A DNA stretch of 64,000 bases, taken from positions 53,094-117,093 of the forward strand of contig CAMAQF010000002.1 of assembly GCA_945860265.1 (NCBI GenBank), read 5' to 3'. The translations under genes were made by a program, and so were the position numbers. How positions within the stretch are numbered: position 1 is the first letter of the stretch; each line of letters opens with the position of its first letter. This document shows positions 40,445 to 49,226 of this stretch, piece by piece. Source of the DNA: Emticicia agri (GTDB lineage: Bacteria; Bacteroidota; Bacteroidia; Cytophagales; Spirosomataceae). Below the pieces are notes generated by a model. The model was not told the origin of the DNA. It did no database searches and saw only the letters and a list, made by a program, of their open reading frames with translations.

Positions 40445-41164
40445 CTAAAATTTCGGTGCTTTGCTATCGAATTTGAAGTATTTTCCAACTACCGATGCGG
40501 CATTTCCAAAACCACAATCGTAGGCTTCATTTAAATAAATTATATTTGCTCCACCCTCAAAAAAGGATAATTTTATTAAACATTTGCCAAATTTATTATT
40601 TTCATAAATAGCTTCGTTTCTCACCAATTTCAATGATTTTTTTTCGATGATTGCCTGGTTAAAACTCGGCGGGCCTTTTACGGCTTGAATCTCCAAAACA
40701 ATTTTATCTTTTGCAAGCTGTTGCACATACATATTGCCTGTGCCACCATCTTGCCCAAAACTATAAGCATAAGAGCCACTTACCGATTTTAATTCTAGCT
40801 TTTCAATTTCGATTGAAGCCGTTTTTTTGACACTGAATTTCATTTCTTTTCCATTCGGACTCGACCAAGTTCCGCTTATTTCATCGCCTTTTTTTGTTCC
40901 ATAATACAAACCCGTGATTTCAGTTTTTTCACCAAATTCATGGAGTGAAAACTCATCGCCTTCGAGTGAACCAATGACCTTGATTGGTTGCCCTACTCTT
41001 TTGTACACTAATGTTCCATAAACTAAATTTGCATCGAATGTCAAAGAAAGGCTAATTGGAAACTTATTAATTAAGCCCTCGTAAGTGTGTTGAGAAAGCT
41101 TTTTTTGTGCAAAACTAAAACCTCCAATCAATAAAAAAACGACCAATAAAAAGACTCTTTTCAT
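40445..41164 (-). CDS. Secreted protein of unknown function
   Basis: The protein has 239 residues and a signal peptide (MKRVFLLVVFLLIGGFSFAQ). The rest looks all-beta: HTYEGLINKFPISLSLTF, YGTLVYKRVGQPIKVIGSLE, GDEISGTWSSPNGKEMKFSV. The YEGxI/GxW style recalls lipocalin-like proteins that bind or scavenge small molecules, but I do not recognise the family. It converges on the membrane methyltransferase with only 28 bp between. Confidence 0.75.
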   Translation of the reverse strand: MKRVFLLVVFLLIGGFSFAQKKLSQHTYEGLINKFPISLSLTFDANLVYGTLVYKRVGQPIKVIGSLEGDEFSLHEFGEKTEITGLYYGTKKGDEISGTWSSPNGKEMKFSVKKTASIEIEKLELKSVSGSYAYSFGQDGGTGNMYVQQLAKDKIVLEIQAVKGPPSFNQAIIEKKSLKLVRNEAIYENNKFGKCLIKLSFFEGGANIIYLNEAYDCGFGNAASVVGKYFKFDSKAPKF

Positions 41165-41334
41165 GCTATTTCATATAAAATTTTGGTAAAATTTTTCTTT
41201 AAAACAACGGCTTTTCGTTCTGAATAATGTCAAAATAACAATATTCAATCAAATAATAGCCAAAGATAAAGATTTTCGCTTTTCTTTGTAAAAAAAATAT
41301 TCTTCCATAACCAAATTATCAAAACTAACACGAC

Positions 41335-41937
41335 ATGAAACTTAAATTAAGTCTCTCGTTATTCATTGTATTATCACTTTCAGCAGTGACTTTCGCTCAG
41401 AAAAAACAAACCCTCTTTAATGGTAAAGACCTAGCGGGTTGGAAAATTTACGGCACCGAAAAATGGTTCGTAGAAGATGGTCTTTTGGTATGCGAAAGCG
41501 GCCCCAACAAAGAGTACGGCTATTTGGGAACAGAACAAACATTCAAAGATTTTGAGCTTACATTGGAATTTAAGCAAGAAGCAAATGGCAATAGTGGCGT
41601 ATTTTTTCATTCATCAATTGAAGGCACAAAGATAACCGGCTGGCAAGCCGAGGTTGCACCTCCAGGTAGCTCGACAGGCGGAATTTATGAGTCTCATGGA
41701 CGTGGTTGGTTGATAAAACCTGAAGCAGAAAAAGACAAAGCCTTGAAAATGGGCGAATGGAATAAGATGACCGTAAAAGTTGTGGGCAATGTTGTGACTA
41801 CAGTCTTGAATGGCACGCAAATGATTACACTCGATGATCCAAAAATCGGTGAAAAAGATGGCTGTATTGCTCTGCAAATTCATAGTGGTGGAGGTATTAA
41901 AGTAAAATGGCGTAAAATAAAAATCAAGCAATTATAA
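41335..41937 (+). CDS. DUF1080 / 3-keto-disaccharide hydrolase-like secreted protein
   Basis: The protein has 200 residues and a signal peptide (LSLSLFIVLSLSAVTFAQ). KKQTLFNGKDLAGWKIYGTE is the standard DUF1080 opening, FELTLEFKQEANGNSGVFFH and GIYESHGRGWLIKP are core strands, and IALQIHSGGGIKVKWRKIKI the end. The concanavalin-like fold is found in enzymes acting on 3-keto sugars and in carbohydrate-binding modules. It may act with the MFS transporter that follows in the same direction. Confidence 0.9.
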   Translation: MKLKLSLSLFIVLSLSAVTFAQKKQTLFNGKDLAGWKIYGTEKWFVEDGLLVCESGPNKEYGYLGTEQTFKDFELTLEFKQEANGNSGVFFHSSIEGTKITGWQAEVAPPGSSTGGIYESHGRGWLIKPEAEKDKALKMGEWNKMTVKVVGNVVTTVLNGTQMITLDDPKIGEKDGCIALQIHSGGGIKVKWRKIKIKQL

Positions 41938-41961
41938 TTATTTTAGTCCAACGTGTCTCAG

Positions 41962-41989
41962 CAGTCCACAAAACAAAAACTGTGGACTG
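41962..41989 (+). other. Hairpin between DUF1080 and MFS genes
   Basis: cagtccaca (41962-41970) and tgtggactg (41981-41989) form a perfect 9-bp stem with a 10-base A-rich loop, without a T run. It may stabilise an mRNA end or be a weak repeat. Confidence 0.45.
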
Positions 41990-42040
41990 TTGAAAATCAT
42001 CCGAGAACTACATAAACAATCCTAAACATATAAAATATCT

Positions 42041-43300
42041 ATGAATCAAGAAAAAACTACTTTTCAGCATCTTTTTAGCTTGCCCGTAATTGTAGCAGCA
42101 TTGGGCTATTTTGTTGATATTTATGACCTTCAACTTTTTGGAATCGTGCGAGTTCAGAGCCTTGAAAGTCTAGGACTTACGACAAAAGAAGAAATTTCGT
42201 CAATTGGTACGTCCATTATTAATTTTCAGATGATTGGTTTGCTTTTAGGTGGGATTTTATGGGGAATTTTAGGCGACAAAAAAGGTCGTCTTTCAGTACT
42301 TTTCGGTTCAATTATTACTTATTCATTAGCAAATATCGCCTGCGGAATGATTCCCCATATTGAGTTTATGAGTAAAATTGAAGCCTACAAATGGCTACGT
42401 TTTATTGCAGGAATTGGCCTTGCAGGCGAACTCGGTGCAGGAATTACGCTCGTATCTGAGATTTTGCCTAAACACCTACGTGCTATCGGCACATCGCTTG
42501 TGGCAGGAATTGGCCTTTTAGGAGCAGTCGTTGCAACATTTACCGTAAGGCTTTCTGGCGATTGGACAGTTGCTTATTTTATCGGTGGGGGATTGGGAGT
42601 AGCATTGTTATTACTTCGTGTGGGGGTTATCGAATCGGGTATTTTCAAAGATGTTGTTGGAAAAAAACATATACAAAGAGGCAATTTCTTTGCTTTTTTC
42701 ATGAATTGGGAGCGTTTTTCAACATACATGAAATGTATTGGCATCGGAATTCCACTATGGTTTTGTATCGGAATTTTGGTTTATTTGAGTAATGAATTTG
42801 GTGAAGCCTTAGGAATCGCCGAAAAAATAGACCCAGGTTTATCAATCATGTGGGCATACGTAGGTATTTCTGGAGGTGATTTTCTGAGTGGATTTTTTAG
42901 TCATGCTCTTCGTTCGCGTAAAAAAGCAATTGGCTTTATGATGTCATTTGCTTTGATATGTATGATTATTCTGCTGTTTTCGGGATTAATTAAAAGTGCC
43001 TCTTTGTTTTATACATTATGCTGTTTATTAGGTTTTGGAAATGGATTTTGGGCAATGTTTGTAACGGTTGCCGCCGAGCAATTTGGCACAAATTTACGGG
43101 CAACGGCCGCCACTACTATTCCGAATATGGTTAGAGGTTCGGTTGTTTTAATGACCCTATCATACAAATTTTTAAAGCCGATGCAGGGTATAATTATGGC
43201 AGGAGCAATCGTTGGTTTTATTTGCTTTGCCATTGGTTTTTATTCTGTACTCACCATTTCTGAAACTCATGGTAGAGATTTAGATTTCTTGGAGGAGTAA
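42041..43300 (+). CDS. MFS transporter
   Basis: The protein has 419 residues and about twelve membrane segments. FVDIYDLQLFGIVRVQSL opens it. GGILWGILGDKKGRLSVLFG (about residues 71-90) is the MFS loop 2-3 signature, and RFIAGIGLAGELGAGITLVS with PKHLRAIGTSLVAGI is the segment 4-5 region. The second half repeats it (FWAMFVTVAAEQFGTNLRAT). It is a sugar- or organic-acid-like symporter; the DUF1080 neighbour suggests a sugar derivative. A perfect bidirectional terminator follows. Confidence 0.88.
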   Translation: MNQEKTTFQHLFSLPVIVAALGYFVDIYDLQLFGIVRVQSLESLGLTTKEEISSIGTSIINFQMIGLLLGGILWGILGDKKGRLSVLFGSIITYSLANIACGMIPHIEFMSKIEAYKWLRFIAGIGLAGELGAGITLVSEILPKHLRAIGTSLVAGIGLLGAVVATFTVRLSGDWTVAYFIGGGLGVALLLLRVGVIESGIFKDVVGKKHIQRGNFFAFFMNWERFSTYMKCIGIGIPLWFCIGILVYLSNEFGEALGIAEKIDPGLSIMWAYVGISGGDFLSGFFSHALRSRKKAIGFMMSFALICMIILLFSGLIKSASLFYTLCCLLGFGNGFWAMFVTVAAEQFGTNLRATAATTIPNMVRGSVVLMTLSYKFLKPMQGIIMAGAIVGFICFAIGFYSVLTISETHGRDLDFLEE

Positions 43301-43320
43301 AATTGAAATATTTATATAAC

Positions 43321-43350
43321 AAAAGAGCGATGGTTAATCATCGCTCTTTT
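43321..43350. terminator. Bidirectional terminator between convergent genes
   Basis: aaaagagcgatg (43321-43332) and catcgctctttt (43339-43350) are exact 12-bp inverses with a 6-base loop, giving a T run in both directions. Confidence 0.9.
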
Positions 43351-43356
43351 GTTATT

Positions 43357-43731
43357 CTACAAATCTTCAAACCTCTCCAGCATTAAAATTGCCGCTTGCG
43401 GAAGAATCACATATTTTTCGCCTTCATATTGAACTTCAATGGCGTGGCGTTGCAGATAAATTGCCAAATCTCCTTCTTGAGCTTGAAGTGGCATATATTT
43501 TACTTTTTCTTCTGTTTCTTTCCATGGTTCATCTTCTGTTTGGGTTGGCAAAGGATAACCTGGCCCTACTTTAATGATGTATCCGCTCTGAATTTCTTCT
43601 TTTTCGGTAACCGTTGGTGGCAAATAAAGTCCTGAATTTGTTTTGTCTGATGGATTTTTAGGCTTTACTAAAATCTTATCGCCTACTACAATTAATCTTT
43701 TCAATTTATTATCTGATGTTACGCCGAGCAT
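43357..43731 (-). CDS. GroES-like co-chaperonin domain protein (stand-alone)
   Basis: The protein has 124 residues. RLIVVGDKILVKPKNPSDKT and GLYLPPTVTEKEEIQSGYII match the Cpn10 barrel, IIKVGPGYPLP the strand before the dome, and VQYEGEKYVILPQAAILMLE the end. It is about 25 residues longer than GroES because of a charged insert (TEDEPWKETEEKVKYMPL). groEL is not adjacent, so this is likely a second, divergent Cpn10 of unknown partner. Confidence 0.8.
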   Translation of the reverse strand: MLGVTSDNKLKRLIVVGDKILVKPKNPSDKTNSGLYLPPTVTEKEEIQSGYIIKVGPGYPLPTQTEDEPWKETEEKVKYMPLQAQEGDLAIYLQRHAIEVQYEGEKYVILPQAAILMLERFEDL

Positions 43732-43876
43732 AATCTAATGAGTGAATAAGTGAATGTATGTCGCAAAGGACATTGAATTTGAAATAAATAACCTCAATAC
43801 AAATCTGTACCTTATAAATAAAGAACTTCACATTTACGTATCTAAAATCTTTTGTCTAATATCTCTTGTCAAAAAT

Positions 43877-46042
43877 TTAACTCAAAATCTGATAAACCAC
43901 AAAAGCCGATAAGTACGCCAAAACTGACATATAAACCAACTGAATAATTGGCCATTTCCAGCCTTTGGTTTCTCTGTAAACTACTGCCAACGTACTCATG
44001 CACATCATGGCAAAAACATAGAATATCAATAATGAAAACGAAGTTGCCACCGAAAATGTTGGCTTTCCGGTTTCTGTATTTACTTCATTTCTGAGGCGTT
44101 CTTTAATGGTTATTTCATTTTCAGCGTCTGCACCAATACTATAAATTGTCGAGACTGTTCCAACAAAAACCTCACGTGCCGCAAAGGATGTAATGAGTGC
44201 AATTCCGATTTTCCAATCATATCCTAATGGTCTGATGGCTGGCTCGATGAATTTTCCGAAATGTCCTGCATACGAATTTTCGAGACGAACCGATGCGATT
44301 TTTGAGTCAAGTTGGCCTTGTTCGAGTGTTGGATTTCGTGCAATAACTGCATTTTCTGCTCTTTCAATTTTATCTCCAGGCCCATAAGAGGCCAAAACCC
44401 ACAAAACTATCGAGATAGCCACAATTACTTTTCCTGCTTCAAAAACAAAGGTTTTTACTTTCTCTAAAATCGTAAAGCCTACTTGTTTCCAACGTGGTTT
44501 TTTGTAGGTCGGAAGTTCCATGATAAAGTAACTTCTTTCACTAGATTTTAGCATAAATTTCATCAACCAACCCGCTAATAATGCCGAGAAAAATCCTAAT
44601 AAATAAAGTCCCATCAAGGCTATACCTTGCATATTGAAGAAACCCAATGCCTTAGTATTTGGCACAACAAAGGCAATCAAAATCGTGTAAATGGGCAAAC
44701 GTGCAGAGCAACTCATCAACGGCGTAACCATTATTGTAATCAAACGGTCTTTCCATGAGCCAATTGTGCGAGCCGACATAATGGCTGGCACCGCACATGC
44801 CATACTCGAAATAAGCGGCACAACCGATTTTCCACTCATACCAAATTTCCGAATGAGCTTATCCATCAAAACTACCACACGAGCCATATAACCCGATTCC
44901 TCAAGAATTGAGATAAAAGCAAACAAAAAAGCGATTTGTGGAATAAAAATCAGTACGCCACCAATACCCGCGATCAAACCATCGGTAAGCAGGCTAACCA
45001 GTTGATTATCAGGAAGATTTGATTTCAAAAAATCATTTACCATTGCTACGCCTTGATCAATTAAGTCCATTGGAGCTTCGGCAATTGTGAAAACTGACTG
45101 AAAAATCATGAACAAAATACCCAGGAAAATAACGTATCCCCAGATTTTATGGAGTAAAATATGGTCGATTTTCTCGCTAATTGTTTCCTTTTTTTCACCT
45201 TCTTCAATAACTACTTCTGTGAGAGTCCCACTAATATCACGATAGCGTTGGATAGTTTCGGTCGATTGAAATTTATCGGGATTGAAATTATGTTTTTTTA
45301 CAATTTCCTCTAATTCTTTTTGTTGATTTTCGCCCAAAAACATCAATTTTTGAGCCTGTGCAGCGTATTGAAGTGCTAAATATTTATTTTCAATACCAAA
45401 TTTTGTTTTAACTTCTTCAAAAATATTTTCCGTTTTTTTATCAAAACTTGGTGGATTTATGTGCGTTTTTTTATGTTGAAGCTGATTGAAAATAGTGTGT
45501 TTTAACCCTTCAATTCCGATACCTTCGCGGGCATTAAGCTCAACAACTGGAATACCAAGAATCTTTGAAAGTTTGCCTGAATTGATAGAAATACCCGATT
45601 CTTCAGCCACATCGAGCATATTGAGTGCCAAAATTGTAGGTACGCCCAAATCACTGATTTGCTCAAAAAGCAACATATTTCTTTTTAAATTTGAGGCATC
45701 GGCTACTACGACGGCCAAATCGGGATAATCGGGATTTTGTGGATTGGCCAGCACTTCAAGCACCACTTGCTCATCTAATGAATTCGGATAAATACTATAG
45801 GTGCCTGGAAGGTCAAGAATTTCAACATCCATACTTCCGCTCAAACGACAAAATCCTACTTTTTTATCGACTGTTACTCCTGGAAAATTTCCGATTTTTT
45901 GACGCAACCCAGTGAGTTGATTAAAAAGTGAGGATTTACCTGAGTTTGGATTGCCAAGAAGTGCAACAACTTGTTTATTTTTCACAAAATTTTCAACGAT
46001 TAAATAGTCGATGACCGATCTACAACGGACGACTGTTTCCAT
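43877..46042 (-). CDS. feoB: Ferrous iron transport protein B
   Basis: The 721-residue protein has a cytoplasmic N-terminal GTPase domain: ALLGNPNSGKSSLFNQLTG (G1), GNFPGVTVDKK (G2), EILDLPGTYS (G3), LALNMLDVAEES (G4). The helical insert and membrane permease follow, with many segments (GGVLIFIPQIAFLFAFISIL, SMACAVPAIMSARTI, MVTPLMSCSARLPIYTILIA); the last motif is the conserved gate. C-terminal segments end FVVYQILS. It imports Fe2+ across the inner membrane. It starts 40 bp after feoA on the same strand. Confidence 0.96.
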   Translation of the reverse strand: METVVRCRSVIDYLIVENFVKNKQVVALLGNPNSGKSSLFNQLTGLRQKIGNFPGVTVDKKVGFCRLSGSMDVEILDLPGTYSIYPNSLDEQVVLEVLANPQNPDYPDLAVVVADASNLKRNMLLFEQISDLGVPTILALNMLDVAEESGISINSGKLSKILGIPVVELNAREGIGIEGLKHTIFNQLQHKKTHINPPSFDKKTENIFEEVKTKFGIENKYLALQYAAQAQKLMFLGENQQKELEEIVKKHNFNPDKFQSTETIQRYRDISGTLTEVVIEEGEKKETISEKIDHILLHKIWGYVIFLGILFMIFQSVFTIAEAPMDLIDQGVAMVNDFLKSNLPDNQLVSLLTDGLIAGIGGVLIFIPQIAFLFAFISILEESGYMARVVVLMDKLIRKFGMSGKSVVPLISSMACAVPAIMSARTIGSWKDRLITIMVTPLMSCSARLPIYTILIAFVVPNTKALGFFNMQGIALMGLYLLGFFSALLAGWLMKFMLKSSERSYFIMELPTYKKPRWKQVGFTILEKVKTFVFEAGKVIVAISIVLWVLASYGPGDKIERAENAVIARNPTLEQGQLDSKIASVRLENSYAGHFGKFIEPAIRPLGYDWKIGIALITSFAAREVFVGTVSTIYSIGADAENEITIKERLRNEVNTETGKPTFSVATSFSLLIFYVFAMMCMSTLAVVYRETKGWKWPIIQLVYMSVLAYLSAFVVYQILS

Positions 46043-46082
46043 TCAACTATCTAAAACTCAAATTTATCAGTCCAATAAATAT

Positions 46083-46310
46083 TTATTTTATTACGATTGT
46101 TGCTGCCTCCCTCTTTCGAAGTGATAAATGATACCCCGCTACTGTAATGCCTACTGGGCATCCTAAAGGAGCGATAAAGTCAAGCATCACCTCTGTATCG
46201 GGCAAACACCCCATTTCAAGCAGTTTTAATGACATAGCATCATCTTTAAAGTTATTGATAATTCCCTTCTCCCCTATCTTTAAATCGGCAACAGTTTTTT
46301 CGGCTTGCAC
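46083..46310 (-). CDS. feoA: Ferrous iron transport protein A
   Basis: This 75-residue SH3-like protein has TVADLKIGEKGIINNF, LKLLEMGCLPDTEVMLDFIA and GCPVGITVAGYHLSLRKREA, the standard FeoA blocks. It is thought to assist FeoB. It is the first gene of feoAB. Upstream, TTTATTT and AAATAAA flank a gap, a weak inverted repeat that could be an iron-regulator site; it does not match the Fur consensus. Confidence 0.93.
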   Translation of the reverse strand: MQAEKTVADLKIGEKGIINNFKDDAMSLKLLEMGCLPDTEVMLDFIAPLGCPVGITVAGYHLSLRKREAATIVIK

Positions 46311-46464
46311 TTTATATTTTATTTAGACTGATTTCAAATAAACGTAAAATTACCTTATTTGGTTCTAACATAAAAATGATTTTTGTCAGTTATTATATCA
46401 GTTTAAAAACATAAAAATTATTGAAAAAGAATCAATATCATAAAAATTCTAATTTTTTGATTAG

Positions 46465-46472
46465 TATATTTG
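46465..46472 (+). promoter_or_regulatory. -7 box candidate of the ccm operon
   Basis: TATATTTG lies 22 bp before the ccmB ATG. No TTG stands at a normal distance, so the match is partial. Confidence 0.35.
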
Positions 46473-46494
46473 TACCTAAGAGTTATTCTGGAGA

Positions 46495-47175
46495 ATGGAC
46501 TCGACCTTAATAATGCAAGAACTAAAAGCACTTATCGAAAAAGAAATCAGACTGGAATGGCGACAACGTTACGCCCTAAACGGTATGATTCTCTATATCG
46601 TAAGTACAGTTTTTGTCTGCTACATGAGTTTTGCTCTGAAGTCCAAAGGCATGGAACCCATCACTTGGAACACCCTTTTTTGGATAATTTTGCTTTTTAC
46701 CGCCGTCAACTCAATCACGAAAAGCTTTACGCAGGAGCGAGCGGGCCGACAACTTTATTATTATACTTTGGCAAGTCCACAAGGGATTATTCTCTCTAAA
46801 ATCATATATAATATAGTTTTGTTATTGGCTCTTTCTCTCATTGGCTTATTTATTTATATTATTTTTTTGGGAAATCCTGTACAGAATTTATTGATGTACC
46901 TGACGGCAGTCGTAATTGGAGCAATTGGTTTTTCTTCGACCTTGACAATGGTAGCGGGAATTGCCTCAAAAGCTGAAAACACTTCTACTTTGATGGCAGT
47001 TTTGAGTTTTCCAATCATACTTCCAATGCTTTCGATGCTCATTAGGCTCTCGAAAAATGCAATGGATGGCTTAGAATGGAATACCAGCTACGATGAAATT
47101 TTAATTTTACTGGCAATTGATGCCATTGTTATAACAATTAGTTATTTACTCTTTCCTTTTTTGTGGAGAAGTTAA
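46495..47175 (+). CDS. ccmB: Heme exporter CcmB, ABC permease
   Basis: The 226-residue protein has about six membrane segments (MILYIVSTVFVCYMSFALKS, NTLFWIILLFTAVNSIT, IIYNIVLLLALSLIGLFIYI, YLTAVVIGAIGFSSTLTMVA, LSFPIILPMLSMLIRL, LLAIDAIVITISYLLFPFLW). KEIRLEWRQRYALNGM is the conserved cytoplasmic start, and TKSFTQERAGRQLYYYTLAS the ATPase-contact loop. With CcmA (not in this window) it forms the ABC part of cytochrome c maturation. It is the first ccm gene. Confidence 0.93.
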   Translation: MDSTLIMQELKALIEKEIRLEWRQRYALNGMILYIVSTVFVCYMSFALKSKGMEPITWNTLFWIILLFTAVNSITKSFTQERAGRQLYYYTLASPQGIILSKIIYNIVLLLALSLIGLFIYIIFLGNPVQNLLMYLTAVVIGAIGFSSTLTMVAGIASKAENTSTLMAVLSFPIILPMLSMLIRLSKNAMDGLEWNTSYDEILILLAIDAIVITISYLLFPFLWRS

Positions 47176-47257
47176 AACCAATGAGAGAATGAATGAATTA
47201 GTGAATGATTGAATATTCCTAACTTAAAAAATTCCCCATCGGGGAGCAGTGGTTTAT

Positions 47258-47914
47258 ATGAAAAAAACTTGGTGGAAAATTTTATGTGTAGTTATACTTC
47301 TCTACACAATTATTCAAGGACTTGGCGGAATTGTGCCACGTCAGCCGATACTAAATGAAACAATTCGTAATGTGTATTTCCACGTACCGCTGTGGTTTGG
47401 AATGATGGCATTAATGACCGCTTCAATGTGGTTTGCAATAAAGTATTTACGCAATGGAAACATCGCAGATGATGAATATTCAGTCGAATTTGCCAATGTT
47501 GCTATCTTTTTTGGCATTTTGGGCTTTATGACTGGTTCGCTTTGGGGACAATTCACTTGGGGAGATTGGCTTCCGAAAGACCCAAAAATCATAGCCGTTG
47601 AAGTTGGACTTTTGATATATTCTTCTTATTTCATTCTAAGAAGTTCGTTTGAAGATGAACAGCGAAGAGCCAGATTATCAGCCATTTATAACATTTTTGC
47701 TTTTGCGACATTCATTCCATTAGTTTGGATTTTACCGAGACTCACCGATTCGCTTCATCCAGGAAACGGCGGAAATCCAGCTTTCGGAAAATACGATATG
47801 GACAGTGCTATGAGAATGGTTTTTTACCCTGCCATAATCGGTTTTACACTATTAGGCGTTTGGATTACGAGTTTACGCATACGCTTACGTGTTATCGAAC
47901 GTTTAAAATTGTAG
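47258..47914 (+). CDS. ccmC: Cytochrome c maturation protein CcmC
   Basis: The protein has about 218 residues from the ATG at 47258; a GTG three codons earlier also opens the frame. Six membrane segments are visible. The heme-handling region reads GSLWGQFTWGDWLPKDPKII in place of the usual WG-tryptophan-rich WWD loop, a variant form. His residues in NVYFHVPLWFG (about 37) and SLHPGNGGNPAF (about 170) fit the axial heme ligands. CcmC loads heme onto CcmE. It lies 82 bp after ccmB. Confidence 0.88.
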   Translation: MKKTWWKILCVVILLYTIIQGLGGIVPRQPILNETIRNVYFHVPLWFGMMALMTASMWFAIKYLRNGNIADDEYSVEFANVAIFFGILGFMTGSLWGQFTWGDWLPKDPKIIAVEVGLLIYSSYFILRSSFEDEQRRARLSAIYNIFAFATFIPLVWILPRLTDSLHPGNGGNPAFGKYDMDSAMRMVFYPAIIGFTLLGVWITSLRIRLRVIERLKL

Positions 47915-47948
47915 AGACGTGGCCTCAATGGAATTGCATGCCACGTCT
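47911..47948. repeat. REP-like palindrome between ccmC and ccmD
   Basis: GTAGAGACGTGGC at 47911 leads to an inverted GCCACGTCT at 47940-47948 (9-bp stem, 16-base loop). The GTAG head and hairpin form recall the palindromes at 14169 and 30810, though the arm sequence differs. Confidence 0.55.
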
Positions 47949-47992
47949 GGTAATAATTAAATCTTTGTTTTATCCGTTAATTTTTAACAATA

Positions 47993-48196
47993 ATGAAAAA
48001 AATCATATCGTTTTTAGTATTACTTCTAACGTCATTAAATTTGTTTGCTCAAGAAGAAGTGCAAATGGCTGACCAAATGCGTGCCGATGGCAAAATTTGG
48101 GTAGTTGTTGCCGTAATCGCCATAGTATTTATCGGAATTATAACCTATTTAGTTTTGTTAGATAGAAAGATATGTAAGATTGAGAAAAATCTATAG
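47993..48196 (+). CDS. ccmD: CcmD-like small membrane protein
   Basis: This 67-residue protein starts with a signal-like MKKIISFLVLLLTSLNLFAQ, followed by MADQMRADGKIWVVVAVIAI VFIGIITYLVLL, one membrane segment. The short tail DRKICKIEKNL is typical of Bacteroidota CcmD, which links CcmC and CcmE. Its position between ccmC and ccmE supports the call. Confidence 0.82.
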   Translation: MKKIISFLVLLLTSLNLFAQEEVQMADQMRADGKIWVVVAVIAIVFIGIITYLVLLDRKICKIEKNL

Positions 48197-48292
48197 TCGG
48201 CAGCCCAGGTCCGATTGTAAAGACAAAATATGTAACATTATTTTCAACAAAAACTATATTCTATGGTCGATTGACCGTGGCCTCTCAATAAA

Positions 48293-48739
48293 ATGAAAAA
48301 ATCACATATAATAGCTCTCGGTGTTATTGCGGTAGCAATCGCAATTATCATTTCAACCGTTGGTGATGCCAGCACTTATGTTGGTTTCAATGAAGCCGAG
48401 CAAGTTGCCAAACAAGGCAGCACTAAATCAATGCACGTGGTGGGAACTTTAAAAAAAGACGCTGAAGGTAAATATTTAGGAATGGTTTACGAACCCTCAA
48501 TTGACCCCAATCATTTTGAGTTTACAATGATAGATTCACTAAATTATGAGTCGAAAGTAGTTTATAATCAGCCTAAACCTGCAGATTTAGATAAATCTGA
48601 AAAATTGGTAGTTGTTGGTAAAATGGACTTAGCAAATAAATGTTTCAAGGCTGATCAAATTTTATTAAAATGCCCCTCGAAATACAATAATAATGAGCTA
48701 AAAGTTGAAGAATCTGCAAAAGCAGTTTCGATGAGATAA
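48293..48739 (+). CDS. ccmE: Heme chaperone CcmE, CxxxY variant
   Basis: The protein has 148 residues: an N-terminal membrane anchor (IIALGVIAVAIAIIIST) and a periplasmic OB-fold domain (STKSMHVVGTLKKDAEGKYL, FEFTMIDSLNYESKVVYN, EKLVVVGKMDLANKCFKADQ). The heme-attachment segment reads CPSKYNN (about residues 127-133). The covalent ligand is therefore Cys in a CxxxY motif, not the His of HxxxY in E. coli. Such variants occur in system I* organisms. ccmF does not follow directly. Confidence 0.9.
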   Translation: MKKSHIIALGVIAVAIAIIISTVGDASTYVGFNEAEQVAKQGSTKSMHVVGTLKKDAEGKYLGMVYEPSIDPNHFEFTMIDSLNYESKVVYNQPKPADLDKSEKLVVVGKMDLANKCFKADQILLKCPSKYNNNELKVEESAKAVSMR

Positions 48740-48796
48740 AAATATGTAGGGGCATATAGCATAAGCCCTTATTGAGAGATTGTTAAATATTCAAAA

Positions 48797-49183
48797 ATGA
48801 CTATTCTATTCGATGGCGTTTGTAATTTTTGTAATGCTTCTATCAATTTCATCATTGACAGGGATAGAAAAGGCATTTTTAAATTTGCTGCCTTACAATC
48901 GGAAATTGGTCAAGAATTACTCAAAAAATTTAGATTAAAAACCAGCGATTTTGATAGTATTGTAGCCTTAGAAGGCGATAAAGTTTATCAAAAATCAGAT
49001 GCAGCTCTCGAAATTGCTCGTAAAATGGATGGAATTTGGAAGATTTTTTATATTTTCAAAATCATTCCAGCCTTTCTACGAAATCCTGTTTATGATTTGA
49101 TAGCACGCAATCGTTATCGATTTTTTGGCAGAACTGATGCCTGTCGAATACCTACACCCGAATTGAAAACAAGATTTTTATAA
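48797..49183 (+). CDS. DCC-family thiol-disulfide oxidoreductase (DUF393)
   Basis: This 128-residue protein starts TILFDGVCNFCNASINFIID, the diagnostic DxxCxxC motif of the family (Cys at about 8 and 11). FKFAALQSEIGQELLKKF and IARKMDGIWKIFYIFKIIPA and RYRFFGRTDACRIPT complete it. It is thought to be a thioredoxin-like redox protein, perhaps linked to the ccm genes just upstream (58 bp), though the family occurs in many contexts. Confidence 0.9.
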   Translation: MTILFDGVCNFCNASINFIIDRDRKGIFKFAALQSEIGQELLKKFRLKTSDFDSIVALEGDKVYQKSDAALEIARKMDGIWKIFYIFKIIPAFLRNPVYDLIARNRYRFFGRTDACRIPTPELKTRFL

Positions 49184-49194
49184 GATATTCCAAC

Positions 49195-49225
49195 AAAAAA
49201 TCCAGCTAGGTTCGCTGGATTTTTT
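49195..49225. terminator. Bidirectional terminator between the DCC gene and the toxin gene
   Basis: aaaaaatccagc and gctggatttttt form a 12-bp stem with a 7-base loop, flanked by T in both directions. Confidence 0.88.
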
Positions 49226-49226
49226 G

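Noticed and set aside
46319..46343. Fur box before feoA
   Set aside because: TTTATTT/AAATAAA is only a loose AT-rich inversion and does not match the Fur consensus.
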